Shown here: positions 1-8,895 of the stretch, piece after piece
Numbering within the stretch: the first letter of the stretch is position 1
How the letters are laid out: each line of letters opens with the position of its first letter
Assembly (NCBI GenBank): GCA_052437175.1
Contig: JBQVOK010000002.1
Coordinates: 310,001 to 374,000 of the forward strand
Reading direction: 5' to 3'
Length of the DNA: 64,000 nucleotides
From: JACVCJ01 sp052437175
GTDB taxonomy: Bacteria; Bacteroidota; Bacteroidia; CAIKAF01
The notes under the pieces: generated by a model
The model's database searches: none
What the model was told of the DNA's origin: nothing
Seen by the model: the letters and a program-made list of their open reading frames with translations, nothing else
Made by a program: the position numbers and the translations under genes

Positions 1-227
1 TGAAACTGCTTTCGGACCAGCGTGTGATCTACTGGACCATAGAACGTACCAACAGCGATTTCCGCAATATGATGCGCGGCCGAAGCGACTACCAGGCCTT
101 CGATTACCTGGCCACAGCCTATGAGTTTGTATGGTATGGCTACCGGCAGCTGCAGGAGGATGAATACCGGGAACTGGCCAAGGATTTTGAAACATTTAAC
201 CAGGCATACGGGGAGGTAACGGCATGA
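1..227 (+). CDS. DUF4129-type protein, C-terminal fragment
   Basis: The reading frame is open from the first bases of the window and ends at 227, so only about 74 C-terminal residues are seen and the true start lies upstream. The fragment has the run of aromatic and acidic residues (YWTIERTNSDF, then FVWYGYRQL) found at the end of DUF4129 domains, which follow a membrane anchor in this type of cluster. The stop overlaps the next start as ATGA, so the two genes are translationally coupled. The family call rests on context (DUF4350, MoxR and DUF58 follow) as much as on sequence. Confidence 0.65.
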   Translation, partial: KLLSDQRVIYWTIERTNSDFRNMMRGRSDYQAFDYLATAYEFVWYGYRQLQEDEYRELAKDFETFNQAYGEVTA

Positions 228-1399
228 GTGAAAAAAAACGCATACCCTTTTACATACCGGCCCTGATCCTGCTGGCCGTAGTGTGTGTACTGTACGCACT
301 GCAGCCCAAACCTACAGACTGGACACCGAGCTGGAGCAAGAACGACAGCCGGCCTTTCGGCGGTAAAGCGTTGTACACATTACTGCCCGGGTATTTCGGA
401 GCATCTACGGAATTTACCCGCGTACCACCCTCCGAAACGCATTTCGATTCTACCCGCGGCATCAATTATATTATGATCGGGCTGCGGCACACCATGCCTT
501 CCGAAAGAGATTTTGAGGCCATGGAGCGTATTACCCGCGCCGGGGGTACCCTGTTTATTTCGGAGCTGTATTTTGGGCAGCTGCTGGAAGATACCCTGGG
601 CCTTTCTACCCATGCCGATATCAGCGAAACCAGCGCCACCCACCGGGTTAATTTTACAGATGGGTCCCTGAGAGCCCTTACTCCCTACACACAGCTGGGA
701 CTGGACCCTGTGGCCAGTTTCGACAGCATTCCGGAGGGCAGCAGCGTACTGGCCCGCAATATGAACAATGAACCGGTTACGGTCCTGATACCCAGGCACA
801 AAGGGCGCATCATACTGAATACCACGCCTTTTCTTTTCACGAATTATTACCTGCTGCGCGACAATAATGTGGACTTTGTAGAAAAGAGCTTTTCCTTTCT
901 GCCGAAGCAGCCCACTATCTGGGACGAATTTTACAAGGTGGGCCGCGACGAGCCCATGACGCCCATTCGTGTACTGCTTTCGCACCCCGGGTTTAAAACG
1001 GCCTGGTTCCTGATGCTGGGCCTAATACTGCTGTACATCCTGTTCATGTCGAAACGGATGCAGCGTGTGATCCCCATTATAAAACCCCATACCAATACCA
1101 CCCTGGAATTTACCGAAACCGTGGGCCGTGTGTATTTTAACCAGAAAGACCACCTGAACCTGGCCCGCAAAAAGATCAACTTTTTCCTGGAAAAGATACG
1201 CCTGCGCTACAACCTGGGCACCGAAAAACTCGACGGGGACTTTGCCCGCAGCCTGGCACAACGCAGCGACGTATCCGAGAACGAAGCCAAAAAACTTACC
1301 GCTACCCTGCACAGCTACCTGGTTGCCAACAGCATTACCGAAAAGGAACTGCTGCAACTGAATAAAATGATTGAAGATTTCGAAAAACGTATTAAATAA
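224..1399 (+). CDS. DUF4350 domain membrane protein
   Basis: 391 residues. A membrane segment lies at about residues 8-26 and a second at about 257-274, with the DUF4350-type extracytoplasmic domain between them and a charged, helical cytoplasmic tail of about 115 residues. The domain is GATase-like in fold in this family. Its biochemical role is unknown, but it is habitually encoded between DUF4129 and MoxR proteins, as here. The start overlaps the upstream stop by 4 bases (ATGA), and the MoxR gene follows after 7 bases. The set is thought to assist folding or metal insertion of envelope proteins; that is inference from the MoxR family. Confidence 0.75.
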   Translation: MSEKKRIPFYIPALILLAVVCVLYALQPKPTDWTPSWSKNDSRPFGGKALYTLLPGYFGASTEFTRVPPSETHFDSTRGINYIMIGLRHTMPSERDFEAMERITRAGGTLFISELYFGQLLEDTLGLSTHADISETSATHRVNFTDGSLRALTPYTQLGLDPVASFDSIPEGSSVLARNMNNEPVTVLIPRHKGRIILNTTPFLFTNYYLLRDNNVDFVEKSFSFLPKQPTIWDEFYKVGRDEPMTPIRVLLSHPGFKTAWFLMLGLILLYILFMSKRMQRVIPIIKPHTNTTLEFTETVGRVYFNQKDHLNLARKKINFFLEKIRLRYNLGTEKLDGDFARSLAQRSDVSENEAKKLTATLHSYLVANSITEKELLQLNKMIEDFEKRIK

Positions 1400-1406
1400 A
1401 ACAGAC

Positions 1407-2372
1407 ATGGAATTTTACGAAACCGACTTTTCCGGCCTGAAACTGGCCGCCGACAATATCCGCAGCGAGATCGGCAAGATCATTGTCGGTCAGCACGAAA
1501 TGGTGGACCAGCTTATACTGGCCCTGCTGGCCAATGGTCACGTACTTATCGAAGGGGTACCGGGAATTGCCAAGACCCTCAGCGCCAAACTGACGGCGCG
1601 CACCCTGTCGGTAGGGTTTTCCAGGATCCAGTTCACGCCCGACCTGATGCCTTCGGACGTTACCGGCACCTCGATCTTTAATGTAAAAACACAGGATTTC
1701 GAATTCCGCAAGGGGCCCATCTTCAGCAACCTGGTGCTCTGCGACGAGATAAACCGCGCCCCGGCCAAGACCCAGGCGGCCCTGTTCGAATGTATGCAGG
1801 AAAAACAGATCACCGTGGACGGCGTTACCTACCCGATGGACGCGCCCTTCCTGGTACTGGCCACGCAGAACCCCATTGAGCAGGAAGGTACCTACCGCCT
1901 GCCCGAAGCCCAGCTGGACCGTTTTATCTTTAAGATCGTGGTAAATTACCCTACGTTCGAAGAAGAGGTACGCATACTGCGCGAGGCCCAGTTCCACAAA
2001 GGCGATGCCACTACGCAGCCGCTGAACCCCGTAATAAGCCGCAACGACCTGCTGCATTACCGCAATATGGTGAACCTGGTAAAAGTGGAAGAAAAACTGA
2101 TGGAATACATTGCCCGCATTGTGCACAAGACCCGCAACAATTCGGTGCTTTACCTGGGGGCCTCTCCGCGTGCTTCCCTGGCCATACTGGCTACGGCCAA
2201 GGCCAAGGCAGCCATCAACGGCCGCAGCTTCGTGATCCCGGAAGACATACAATACGTGGCCCTGCCTGTACTGCGCCACCGTGTGCAGCTTACCCCCGAA
2301 AAGGAAATGGAAGGCGGCACCGTAGATAAAGTAATCACCGACCTGCTGGCCACCATCGAAGTGCCCCGTTAA
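1407..2372 (+). CDS. MoxR family AAA+ ATPase
   Basis: 321 residues from ATG 1407; an upstream in-frame start at 1371 would run into the previous gene and adds no conserved residues. Walker A is GVPGIAKT (about residues 50-57), Walker B is LVLCDEINRAP (about 108-118), and the sensor region ATQNPIEQEGTY is at about 152-163. All fit the MoxR branch. MoxR ATPases act as chaperones for vWA or DUF58 partners, and the DUF58 gene follows after 4 bases. The product is cytoplasmic with no signal peptide. The family call is firm and the client is unknown. Confidence 0.93.
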   Translation: MEFYETDFSGLKLAADNIRSEIGKIIVGQHEMVDQLILALLANGHVLIEGVPGIAKTLSAKLTARTLSVGFSRIQFTPDLMPSDVTGTSIFNVKTQDFEFRKGPIFSNLVLCDEINRAPAKTQAALFECMQEKQITVDGVTYPMDAPFLVLATQNPIEQEGTYRLPEAQLDRFIFKIVVNYPTFEEEVRILREAQFHKGDATTQPLNPVISRNDLLHYRNMVNLVKVEEKLMEYIARIVHKTRNNSVLYLGASPRASLAILATAKAKAAINGRSFVIPEDIQYVALPVLRHRVQLTPEKEMEGGTVDKVITDLLATIEVPR

Positions 2373-2376
2373 TCGC

Positions 2377-3720
2377 ATGAAGAGGATACTACGCTTCATA
2401 CGCAGTTTTTATTTTCATCCCAACTTTTTCCGGTTCGGGGCCGGCCTGGTACTGCTTTTTGCACTGAGCTACTACGAGGCCTTCCTGCTGCCCGTGGCGG
2501 TGATCCTGAGCAGTGTATGGATACTCATCACCCTCATTGATATCATTATCCTGTGGCGCCGCAGCGATTTTATATTCGCCTCGCGTGAAACACCGCAAAA
2601 GCTCAGTAACGGCGACGAAAATCCCATTTACGTATACGTAGAGAACCGCTATAATTTCCTGGTAGACCTGCGTGTGGTGGACGAAATTCCGCACCAGTTC
2701 CAGAAGCGTGACGTACTTTTTAAGCTATCGCTCAAAAGCGGGGAATCCCGGCAGATCCTGTACAACCTGCGCCCGGTGAAAAGGGGTGAGTACGAGTTCG
2801 GGCTCATACGCGTATTCGTGAACACACGGCTGCGCCTGGTACGCCGCCGCTACAATTTCGGCGAACCCGCCAGCACCGCGGTGTACCCCTCGTTCATACA
2901 GATGCGCAAGTACGAGCTGCATGCCATCAGTCACCGCCTTACCCTGTACGGTATTAAGCGCATACGCCGCAGCGGCAGCAATTCGGAGTTCGAGAAGATC
3001 AAGGAATACGTAGCCGGCGACGATGTGCGGCACATCAACTGGAAGGCCACGGCCAAGCGCAATTCACTTATGGTGAACCAGTACATCGAGGAACGCGCCC
3101 AGCCGGTATACAACATCATAGACATGGGCCGCAGCATGAAAATGCCCTTCGAAGGCATGACCCTGCTCGATTACAGCATCAACGCCTCCCTGGTGCTGAG
3201 CAATATTGCGCTGCAGAAATTCGATCAGGCCGGGCTCATCACTTTTTCGCATAAACTGGAAGACGTAGTCCCCGCCGACCGCAAGAGCAACCAGCTGTCC
3301 AAGATCATGGAGGCCCTGTACAAACAGCAGACCGGCTGGCTGGAAAGCAATTTCGAGGCCCTGCATGTATATGTAAAAAGACAGCTGAACCGCCGCAGCC
3401 TGTTGCTGATCTACACCAATTTTGAGTCGCTGAGCGGCATGCGCAGACAACTGCCCTACCTGCGCAGTATGGCCCGCAATCACGTAGTGGTGGTGATCTT
3501 CTTCCAGAATACAGAGCTGAAGTCCTTCCTGGAAAAGAGCGCCTCGGATACCGAAGAGATCTACCTGAAGACCATTGCCGAAAAGTTCGAGTACGAAAAA
3601 CGCCAGATCGTACGCGAGCTGAAGGCGCACGGGATATACAGCGTGCTTACGCCACCCGATGCCCTTACGGTAAATACCATCAATAAATATCTTGAAATGA
3701 AAGCCTCCGGAATTATTTAA
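2377..3720 (+). CDS. DUF58 domain membrane protein
   Basis: 447 residues. Two hydrophobic segments at about residues 15-52 anchor the protein. A beta-rich region follows, then the DUF58 signature DVRHINWKATAKRN at about 216-229, leading into a vWA-like fold. DUF58 proteins are the usual partner of MoxR ATPases. The gene sits 4 bases after moxR and is the last of the operon visible here; a hairpin starts directly after its stop. Confidence 0.9.
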   Translation: MKRILRFIRSFYFHPNFFRFGAGLVLLFALSYYEAFLLPVAVILSSVWILITLIDIIILWRRSDFIFASRETPQKLSNGDENPIYVYVENRYNFLVDLRVVDEIPHQFQKRDVLFKLSLKSGESRQILYNLRPVKRGEYEFGLIRVFVNTRLRLVRRRYNFGEPASTAVYPSFIQMRKYELHAISHRLTLYGIKRIRRSGSNSEFEKIKEYVAGDDVRHINWKATAKRNSLMVNQYIEERAQPVYNIIDMGRSMKMPFEGMTLLDYSINASLVLSNIALQKFDQAGLITFSHKLEDVVPADRKSNQLSKIMEALYKQQTGWLESNFEALHVYVKRQLNRRSLLLIYTNFESLSGMRRQLPYLRSMARNHVVVVIFFQNTELKSFLEKSASDTEEIYLKTIAEKFEYEKRQIVRELKAHGIYSVLTPPDALTVNTINKYLEMKASGII

Positions 3721-3737
3721 CTTCCGTGATACGGAAG
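3721..3737 (+). terminator. Hairpin after the DUF58 gene
   Basis: A perfect 7-bp stem (CTTCCGT / ACGGAAG) with a 3-base loop begins at the base after the DUF58 stop. No strong T run follows directly, although a weaker CGGA/TCCG pair with TTTT lies at about 3738-3755. It may end the operon transcript or act as a 3' stabiliser. Confidence 0.4.
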
Positions 3738-3798
3738 CGGATAAATTTCCGTTTTGTAGGGAATTTGTAATATGTTTGTAAAAAATTCATCCGTTTGT

Positions 3799-4515
3799 AT
3801 GAAAAAAGTCGCACTGTTATTCCTGGGGATCTTTATGGCAATGGGTATGGACGCTTTCGGCCAGACCTCTACCGTAAACCCCAAACCCATCAAGCCCCGT
3901 CCGAAAAGACAAGACCAGGTAATTTTAGATATTCACAGCTCCCAGATGCTGCGTCAGCAGGGTCAGGAGATCAAAAATAAATGGTATTCCTTTGGATTTA
4001 CAGGGCACCTGATGTGGGACTTTACCATCAAACGTTCCAATTTCAGCTTCGGACTGGGTGCCGGAGCCAGTAACGAGAACTATTTCATCAACCGTAAAGT
4101 GACCTATGACCCGGCCATCAACGGTACCGTATTTACCGCTTTCCCCGATACCTTTAAGCGTTATAAGTTCTCTACCACCACGCTCGAAATTCCCCTGGAA
4201 CTGCGTTTCCGTCTGCACCCGCACCGCCGCAACACTTTTAAAATGGCGCTGGGCGCCCGTGTGGGTTACCTCATCAGCAGCAAGACCAAATACGTGGGCG
4301 ACGGACTGCAGTACGGCAATTCCATTAAAAACGCCAAGATCAAAGAATACAATGTACCCGGCGTAAACCGTTTCGTATATGGATTACACCTGCGTATGGG
4401 TTACGGACGTTTTGCCGGTACGGTATACTACGGCCTCTCCGAAGTATTCCAGAAGAACAAGGGGCCCAAAGGCTGGCACCCGATCACCATCGGCTTTACG
4501 CTGACACCATTCTAA
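3799..4515 (+). CDS. Outer membrane beta-barrel protein
   Basis: 238 residues from ATG 3799, chosen because the signal peptide (MKKVALLFLG to about residue 22, ending FGQ) begins there. After a Lys/Arg/Pro-rich linker the protein has alternating strands with aromatic girdles (GFTGHLMWDF, FSFGLGAGAS, YGLHLRMGYG) and ends with a hydrophobic residue plus Phe, as expected for an outer-membrane barrel of the porin/OmpW-like superfamily. The substrate or partner is unknown. A TATGTTTG box at 3771-3778 could be its -7 element. It is convergent with the next gene, whose stop lies 3 bases away. Confidence 0.75.
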   Translation: MKKVALLFLGIFMAMGMDAFGQTSTVNPKPIKPRPKRQDQVILDIHSSQMLRQQGQEIKNKWYSFGFTGHLMWDFTIKRSNFSFGLGAGASNENYFINRKVTYDPAINGTVFTAFPDTFKRYKFSTTTLEIPLELRFRLHPHRRNTFKMALGARVGYLISSKTKYVGDGLQYGNSIKNAKIKEYNVPGVNRFVYGLHLRMGYGRFAGTVYYGLSEVFQKNKGPKGWHPITIGFTLTPF

Positions 4516-4518
4516 GCA

Positions 4519-5151
4519 TTATCGTACAGAAAATATAAGCAGGCCCAACAGGCCGAAATACTGAACGGCAAGCCCTACAAGGAATCCTGAATAGACCTGG
4601 TAGGGCTTGTGTGCATTAAGCATCAGCCGCGAAAAGGCCACCAGGCCCGAAAGTACCAGCGCGCCCAGCAGGGCCGGAAACACCGGCGCCGCATAGAACC
4701 AGGCCACATGACACAGCAGGCCTACCAGGCTGCCCATACACAGGGTGTGGATACTGATCTGGTACCACAGCGTAAACAGCAGCGCCACCACCAGCAGCAT
4801 AATGCCCGTGATCATAAGATGCAGCAAAAATGCCGGCAGACCCTGTATAGACGCCAGGAAGGTATAGGCCGCCCCGTAGTACAGGATCGAAAACAGGAAG
4901 GGCACAAAACGCTGTTTACGTTTGGGCAGGTGCAGCCCCTCGGCAAAACCGAAGGCTTTGAGCCCTACAATGGTCAGCAGCGGCAGCAGGAAGGTAAATA
5001 CGAAAATAACGATGAGCAGGAAGCGCCGCGCCACAAAGGGCAGCTCGTCCACGCTGAATACAATGCCGCCGAACAGCACATAGGCCGCCGAAAGAAAAGG
5101 TACTAAAAGAGGGTTGAATACGTTGGAGATGAACTTCGCAAATGAGGTCAT
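4519..5151 (-). CDS. PAP2-like polytopic membrane protein
   Basis: 210 residues with about six membrane segments. The last loops hold KISIH-like (YQISIHTLCMGSLVG) and AHKPYQVYSGFLVG motifs, which resemble the second half of the type-2 phosphatidic acid phosphatase signature. The start at 5151 is supported by an ATGA overlap with the stop of the upstream dioxygenase gene. A longer frame to 5190 exists but would overlap that gene. The function is probably lipid phosphate or undecaprenyl-phosphate related, but the first PAP2 motif (KxxxxxxRP) is only weakly recognisable (LHLPKRKQRFVPF), so activity is uncertain. Confidence 0.6.
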   Translation of the reverse strand: MTSFAKFISNVFNPLLVPFLSAAYVLFGGIVFSVDELPFVARRFLLIVIFVFTFLLPLLTIVGLKAFGFAEGLHLPKRKQRFVPFLFSILYYGAAYTFLASIQGLPAFLLHLMITGIMLLVVALLFTLWYQISIHTLCMGSLVGLLCHVAWFYAAPVFPALLGALVLSGLVAFSRLMLNAHKPYQVYSGFLVGLAVQYFGLLGLLIFSVR

Positions 5152-5672
5152 ACCTGTGGTTTCTGCGGGGGTTCCATTACGGTGCCGCAAACCTTGCAGG
5201 TACGCAGGTCTTCGGAACCGTAAAATTTCTCAAACACACGCTGAAAGTCCGTTTCGATGTTCTTCAGCGGGAAATATTCTTCGTACAGTTTGTGGTTGCA
5301 GTTTTCGCAGAACCAGAGCAGTCCGTCCTTTTCATGTTCCTTACGCCGGCGTTCGATCACCAGGCCTATGGTATTGGCGCCGCGCATGGGATTGTGCGGG
5401 GTACGCGGGGGCAGCAGGAAGATATCGCCCTCGTTGATGACCACGTCCACCGCTTTGCCGTCTTCCTGTATGCGCACGGTAGCGGCACCTTCCAGCTGGT
5501 AAAAGAACTCTTCGCCCTCGTTAAAATGGTAATCCTTGCGCGAATTGGGACCGCCGACCACCATAACGATGAATTCCGTGTCTTTCCATACCATCTTGTT
5601 GCCCACCGGGGGTTTCAGCAGGTGACGGTGTTCATCAATCCACTGTTTGAAATTAAAGGGACGTTGTATCAT
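5148..5672 (-). CDS. nbaC: 3-hydroxyanthranilate 3,4-dioxygenase
   Basis: 174 residues from ATG 5672. A cupin with the metal ligands in place: His and Glu in DYHFNEGEEFFYQLEG, and a second His in PPRTPHNPMRG. The C-terminus carries the rubredoxin-like CxxC pair (CENC and CKVC) seen in bacterial enzymes. It opens the ring of 3-hydroxyanthranilate on the way from tryptophan to quinolinate and NAD, or to catabolism. No other kynurenine-pathway gene is visible nearby. It is coupled to the downstream PAP2-like gene by an ATGA overlap, which is an odd pairing. Confidence 0.9.
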   Translation of the reverse strand: MIQRPFNFKQWIDEHRHLLKPPVGNKMVWKDTEFIVMVVGGPNSRKDYHFNEGEEFFYQLEGAATVRIQEDGKAVDVVINEGDIFLLPPRTPHNPMRGANTIGLVIERRRKEHEKDGLLWFCENCNHKLYEEYFPLKNIETDFQRVFEKFYGSEDLRTCKVCGTVMEPPQKPQV

Positions 5673-5745
5673 CTTACTCCGATTTTGATCATAAAGGTAC
5701 AAAGAGCAATGGAAAAATGCAGGAAAATCGCTCGCCTGATTTCGC

Positions 5746-5753
5746 TATCTTTG
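5746..5753 (+). promoter_or_regulatory. -7 element, short-chain dehydrogenase gene
   Basis: TATCTTTG matches the Bacteroidota -7 consensus TAnnTTTG exactly and ends 5 bases before the ATG at 5759. Transcription would start at or next to the start codon, so the mRNA may be nearly leaderless. No convincing TTG -33 box is seen at the usual distance. Confidence 0.5.
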
Positions 5754-5758
5754 TGTTC

Positions 5759-6538
5759 ATGGAATTAGGTCTGAACGATAAAAGGGCTCTCGTTTGCGGG
5801 GCCAGCGACGGAATAGGTAAAGCCACTGCGCAAATGCTGGCTGCCGAAGGTGTAAAAGTAACCCTGCTGGCACGCAATGCCGATAAACTGAAAGCCGTGC
5901 TGGAAACCCTGCCCGGTGAAGGCCACCAGCTGCTTACCGCCGATATGGACCTGCCCGATACCCTGCGGCAGACCCTGGCCGAACACATGGCACTGGGCAA
6001 CCATTACGATATACTGGTGAACAACAGCGGCGGTCCGGCGGCAGGCCCCGTAAGCAATGCCGAAGTGCCCGAATTCCTCCTTGCCTTTAACCGTCACCTG
6101 GTGTGCAACCATATACTGGCACAGGCTCTGCTGCCCGCCATGAAGGCCAAAGGCTACGGACGCATCATCAATATTATTTCCACCTCGGTAAAAGTGCCCC
6201 TGCCCAACCTGGGTGTAAGCAATACCATACGCGGCGCGGTGGCCAGCTGGGCCAAGACCCTGGCCAATGAAACGGCTGCATTCGGTATAACGGTGAACAA
6301 TGTACTGCCCGGCGCCACGCTCACCGGCCGCTTACAGAGCATTATGGAGAACAAATCGGCCAAACTGCATACGGAACTGAGCGCGGTAGAAGAAGAAATG
6401 CGCGCCGAAATACCCATGAAACGCTTTGCCGACCCTGCCGAGGTTGCCGCAGCCATTACGTTCCTGGCTTCTGAAAAAGCCTCTTACATTACGGGTATCA
6501 ATGTGCCGGTAGACGGCGGACGTACGCCCAGCCTCTAA
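5759..6538 (+). CDS. Short-chain dehydrogenase/reductase, atypical active site
   Basis: 259 residues from ATG 5759. The cofactor loop GASDGIGKA is at the N-terminus, NNSGG follows the fourth strand, and the C-terminal TGINVPVDGG is typical of FabG-like enzymes. The catalytic Ser side (INIISTSV) is present. However, the usual YxxxK motif reads SNTIR (Ser154, Arg158), so both the Tyr and the Lys are replaced. Related FabG-like families with the same substitution may exist; the substrate cannot be told. The gene is alone on its strand between minus-strand genes. Confidence 0.85.
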   Translation: MELGLNDKRALVCGASDGIGKATAQMLAAEGVKVTLLARNADKLKAVLETLPGEGHQLLTADMDLPDTLRQTLAEHMALGNHYDILVNNSGGPAAGPVSNAEVPEFLLAFNRHLVCNHILAQALLPAMKAKGYGRIINIISTSVKVPLPNLGVSNTIRGAVASWAKTLANETAAFGITVNNVLPGATLTGRLQSIMENKSAKLHTELSAVEEEMRAEIPMKRFADPAEVAAAITFLASEKASYITGINVPVDGGRTPSL

Positions 6539-6550
6539 CGGTTAGACTGC

Positions 6551-7252
6551 TTAAGGAGCTAAAAGTTTAAAGCCTTTCCCGTGTATGTTCAGTATCTGGA
6601 TACGCGGATCGTCTTTGAGGTATTTGCGCAGTTTGGTAATGTATACGTCCATACTGCGGGCATTAAAGTAACTGTCGTCCTGCCAGATGGCTTTGAGCGC
6701 GTAGTTACGGTCGAGTACGTTATTGGCTTTTTCGCAGAGCAGGCGCAGCAGCTCGCTCTCTTTCGAGGTAAGTTTGCGGCTTTCGTTGCCCAGCACCAGT
6801 TCCTGTTTCAGGGAGTCGAACTGGTAATCGCCCAGGGTGAATACGGCTTCTTCCTTCTGCTCGATGGTAGAAATGGAGGTACGTTTCAGTACGGCGCGTA
6901 TACGCATCAGCAGCTCTTCCATGTTGAAGGGCTTGGTGAGGTAATCGTCGGCCCCGGTATTGAAGCCTTCGATCTTATCTTCGGCCAGGGATTTGGCCGT
7001 GAGGAAAATGATCGGTATGTTCTTATTGATCGTGCGGATCTCTTTTGCCAGCGTAAAACCGTCCTTTTCGGGCATCATCACGTCGAGCAGGCACAGATCA
7101 AAGCGTTCCTGAGTAAAAATATCAAACGCGGCCTGGCCGTTGTCGCACAGGCGTGTTTCGAAGCCTTTGGCCGTCAAATAATCGCGAAGAAGCATTCCCA
7201 GGTTGGTCTCGTCTTCGGCAAGCAGAATTTTGGCGTTTTCTTTCTGTGTCAT
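6551..7252 (-). CDS. OmpR-family response regulator
   Basis: 233 residues. Receiver domain: acidic pair Glu13/Asp14, phospho-acceptor Asp57 (LCLLDVMMPEKDG), a conserved FLTAK and the YLTKPF lysine. The C-terminal winged helix (about 135-232) ends KYLKDDPRIQILNIHGKGFKL. It lies 34 bases after the histidine kinase on the same strand, so the two form one operon. The targets are not evident from the sequence. Confidence 0.95.
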   Translation of the reverse strand: MTQKENAKILLAEDETNLGMLLRDYLTAKGFETRLCDNGQAAFDIFTQERFDLCLLDVMMPEKDGFTLAKEIRTINKNIPIIFLTAKSLAEDKIEGFNTGADDYLTKPFNMEELLMRIRAVLKRTSISTIEQKEEAVFTLGDYQFDSLKQELVLGNESRKLTSKESELLRLLCEKANNVLDRNYALKAIWQDDSYFNARSMDVYITKLRKYLKDDPRIQILNIHGKGFKLLAP

Positions 7253-7286
7253 ATATGGCTTAGGAACAGTTTAAGGTGTAAAGAAA

Positions 7287-8832
7287 CTAATTTTTTCCGA
7301 CATTCTGAATGAACGGCAACTCGATCGTGAATGTTGAGCCTTTTCCGAGCTCACTATATACTTTAATCGTACCATTGTGCTTTTCTGCTATCTGTTTAAC
7401 GTAATTTAAGCCTAATCCGTAGCCTTTTACGTTGTGCACATTACCGGTGGAAACGCGGTACAGTTTATCGAATATCCGCCCCTGGTCTGCCTTCGGGATG
7501 CCTATACCATTATCTTCTATCGAAAAAATGATCTTCCCGGGCTTGTTATAGGTCTGTATCACCACCCTGGGTTCTGCGTTATCGCTTCCCAGGTATTTAA
7601 TGGCGTTATCGAGCAGGTTGGCCACCACATTGGTAATGTGCGTTTCATCGGCTTCCAGGTAGGGCCGGGCCGCTTTGAGCTGCAGCACCAGGTTCACATT
7701 GCGCTTCTCGAGCTGTATCTTCATGCTCTGGCACAGTTCCAGTATACGCTCGTGCAGGTTCACCTGCTTGAATTTAAGCTTGATCTCGCCTTTCTCGGTG
7801 AGGGCCGAGGTAAGAATGTTCTCAACCAGCTTACCCAGGCGCAGGTTTTCGGCATTGATGATGCGTATGTAATTCTCCCGGATGCTTTCGATACTGCTCA
7901 TGTCCTTATCGGCCAGGGCCTGGCAGGCCAGCGAAATGGTGGCAATGGGCGTTTTAAGCTCGTGGGTGATATTGTTCATGAGATCGTTCTTCATCTCCCC
8001 TACCCGTTTCTGTTCAAAGATAATGCGCAGGGAAACCACGAACAGCATAATGATGATAAGCGTGATAAGCAGCGAGGACAACAGCAGCAGCGATACGTTA
8101 CCGAACAGGTAGGTGGTTTGTGAAGGAAAGTACACACTGAGCATTACGGCGTTCTTCATACCCCGGTAATACAGCGGTACCTGGTACTCGGAGTACACCA
8201 GCCCCTTGTTATCGAGCGTGGTGGCAAAAATGAACGATTTATTGAAGCTGTTGTAAATGCCCCATTCGTAACGGGCATCGATGTTACGGCCGGATATTTC
8301 GCGGGCGATCTCCTGCCGCAGGAAAGTGGTGTCAAAATCGCGCTCGTCGTAAGAAAGATAGCCGAAAATAAGCTCGTTGAAAATGGAACGCAGCTCGCCG
8401 GGATTGTTGCGCAGCATGGCCAGGTTACCTTCGAAACGGTCCAGGATCATTTCGGGGTTGTTCTCGGCCGGGGCCAGGCTTTTCTCCGGGTCCACACCCG
8501 TATACAGGCTCATCTGGGCGGGCAGTACGGTAGGTTGTTCGATCCCGGAGTTCACTACCTGCATGGAGTCGATATTACGCCGGATGGCCTTTTCGATCTC
8601 CTGGATACGGAACTCCTGGTTTACCTTATTTTCGATATGATTGCGTTCTACCTTGTACTTTACGCCGTCCATGATCTCGCGCATGCTTTGGTCGAACTGC
8701 ATGCTCTGCTGGGTATAGGCCNNNNNNNNNNGTATAGGCCCGGTAAATGAGGTAAGCCTGCAGGCCCACGAGAGCAAGCAGCGTAACCGACATTACGATG
8801 ATGATGATGCGTATGCGCCTTACCTGTGTCAA
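7287..8832 (-). CDS. Sensor histidine kinase, split by an assembly gap
   Basis: As written, the frame breaks at the N run 8722-8731. The 9 bases GTATAGGCC occur on both sides of the run. Removing one copy plus the Ns (19 bases) joins the two frames exactly (…LIYRAY + TQQSMQ…) into one protein of 508 residues. It has a TM at about 10-32, an extracytoplasmic sensor, a second TM, a HisKA box (NITHELKTPIATIS), an N box (NVVANLLDNAIKY), and G boxes DNGIGIP and GYGLGL. The start is a TTG at 8832: an in-frame stop lies 8 codons upstream and no ATG falls between. It phosphorylates the regulator encoded next. Confidence 0.88.
8713..8740. other. Scaffold gap with duplicated 9-base flanks
   Basis: Ten Ns (8722-8731) are bordered by identical copies of GTATAGGCC (8713-8721 and 8732-8740). 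Two contigs with a short unrecognised overlap were probably joined with filler Ns. Collapsing the overlap restores the kinase frame. Confidence 0.9.
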
Positions 8833-8850
8833 TTTTATACGGAATGCGCG

Positions 8851-8887
8851 TTAAAAATAAGAAAGGTTGCGCTTATTACGCAACCTT
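8851..8887 (-). terminator. Rho-independent terminator after the CotH gene
   Basis: On the minus strand, just after the CotH stop, a perfect 9-bp stem (AAGGTTGCG / CGCAACCTT) with a 7-base loop is followed by a T-rich run (TCTTATTTTTAAC). It separates the CotH gene from the kinase-regulator operon that starts 19 bases further on. Confidence 0.8.
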
Positions 8888-8895
8888 GTAGTGTT

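Noticed and set aside
380..985. 201-residue minus-strand frame in the DUF4350 gene
   Set aside because: Shadow of a gene with clear membrane segments and a coupled start; no motifs of its own.
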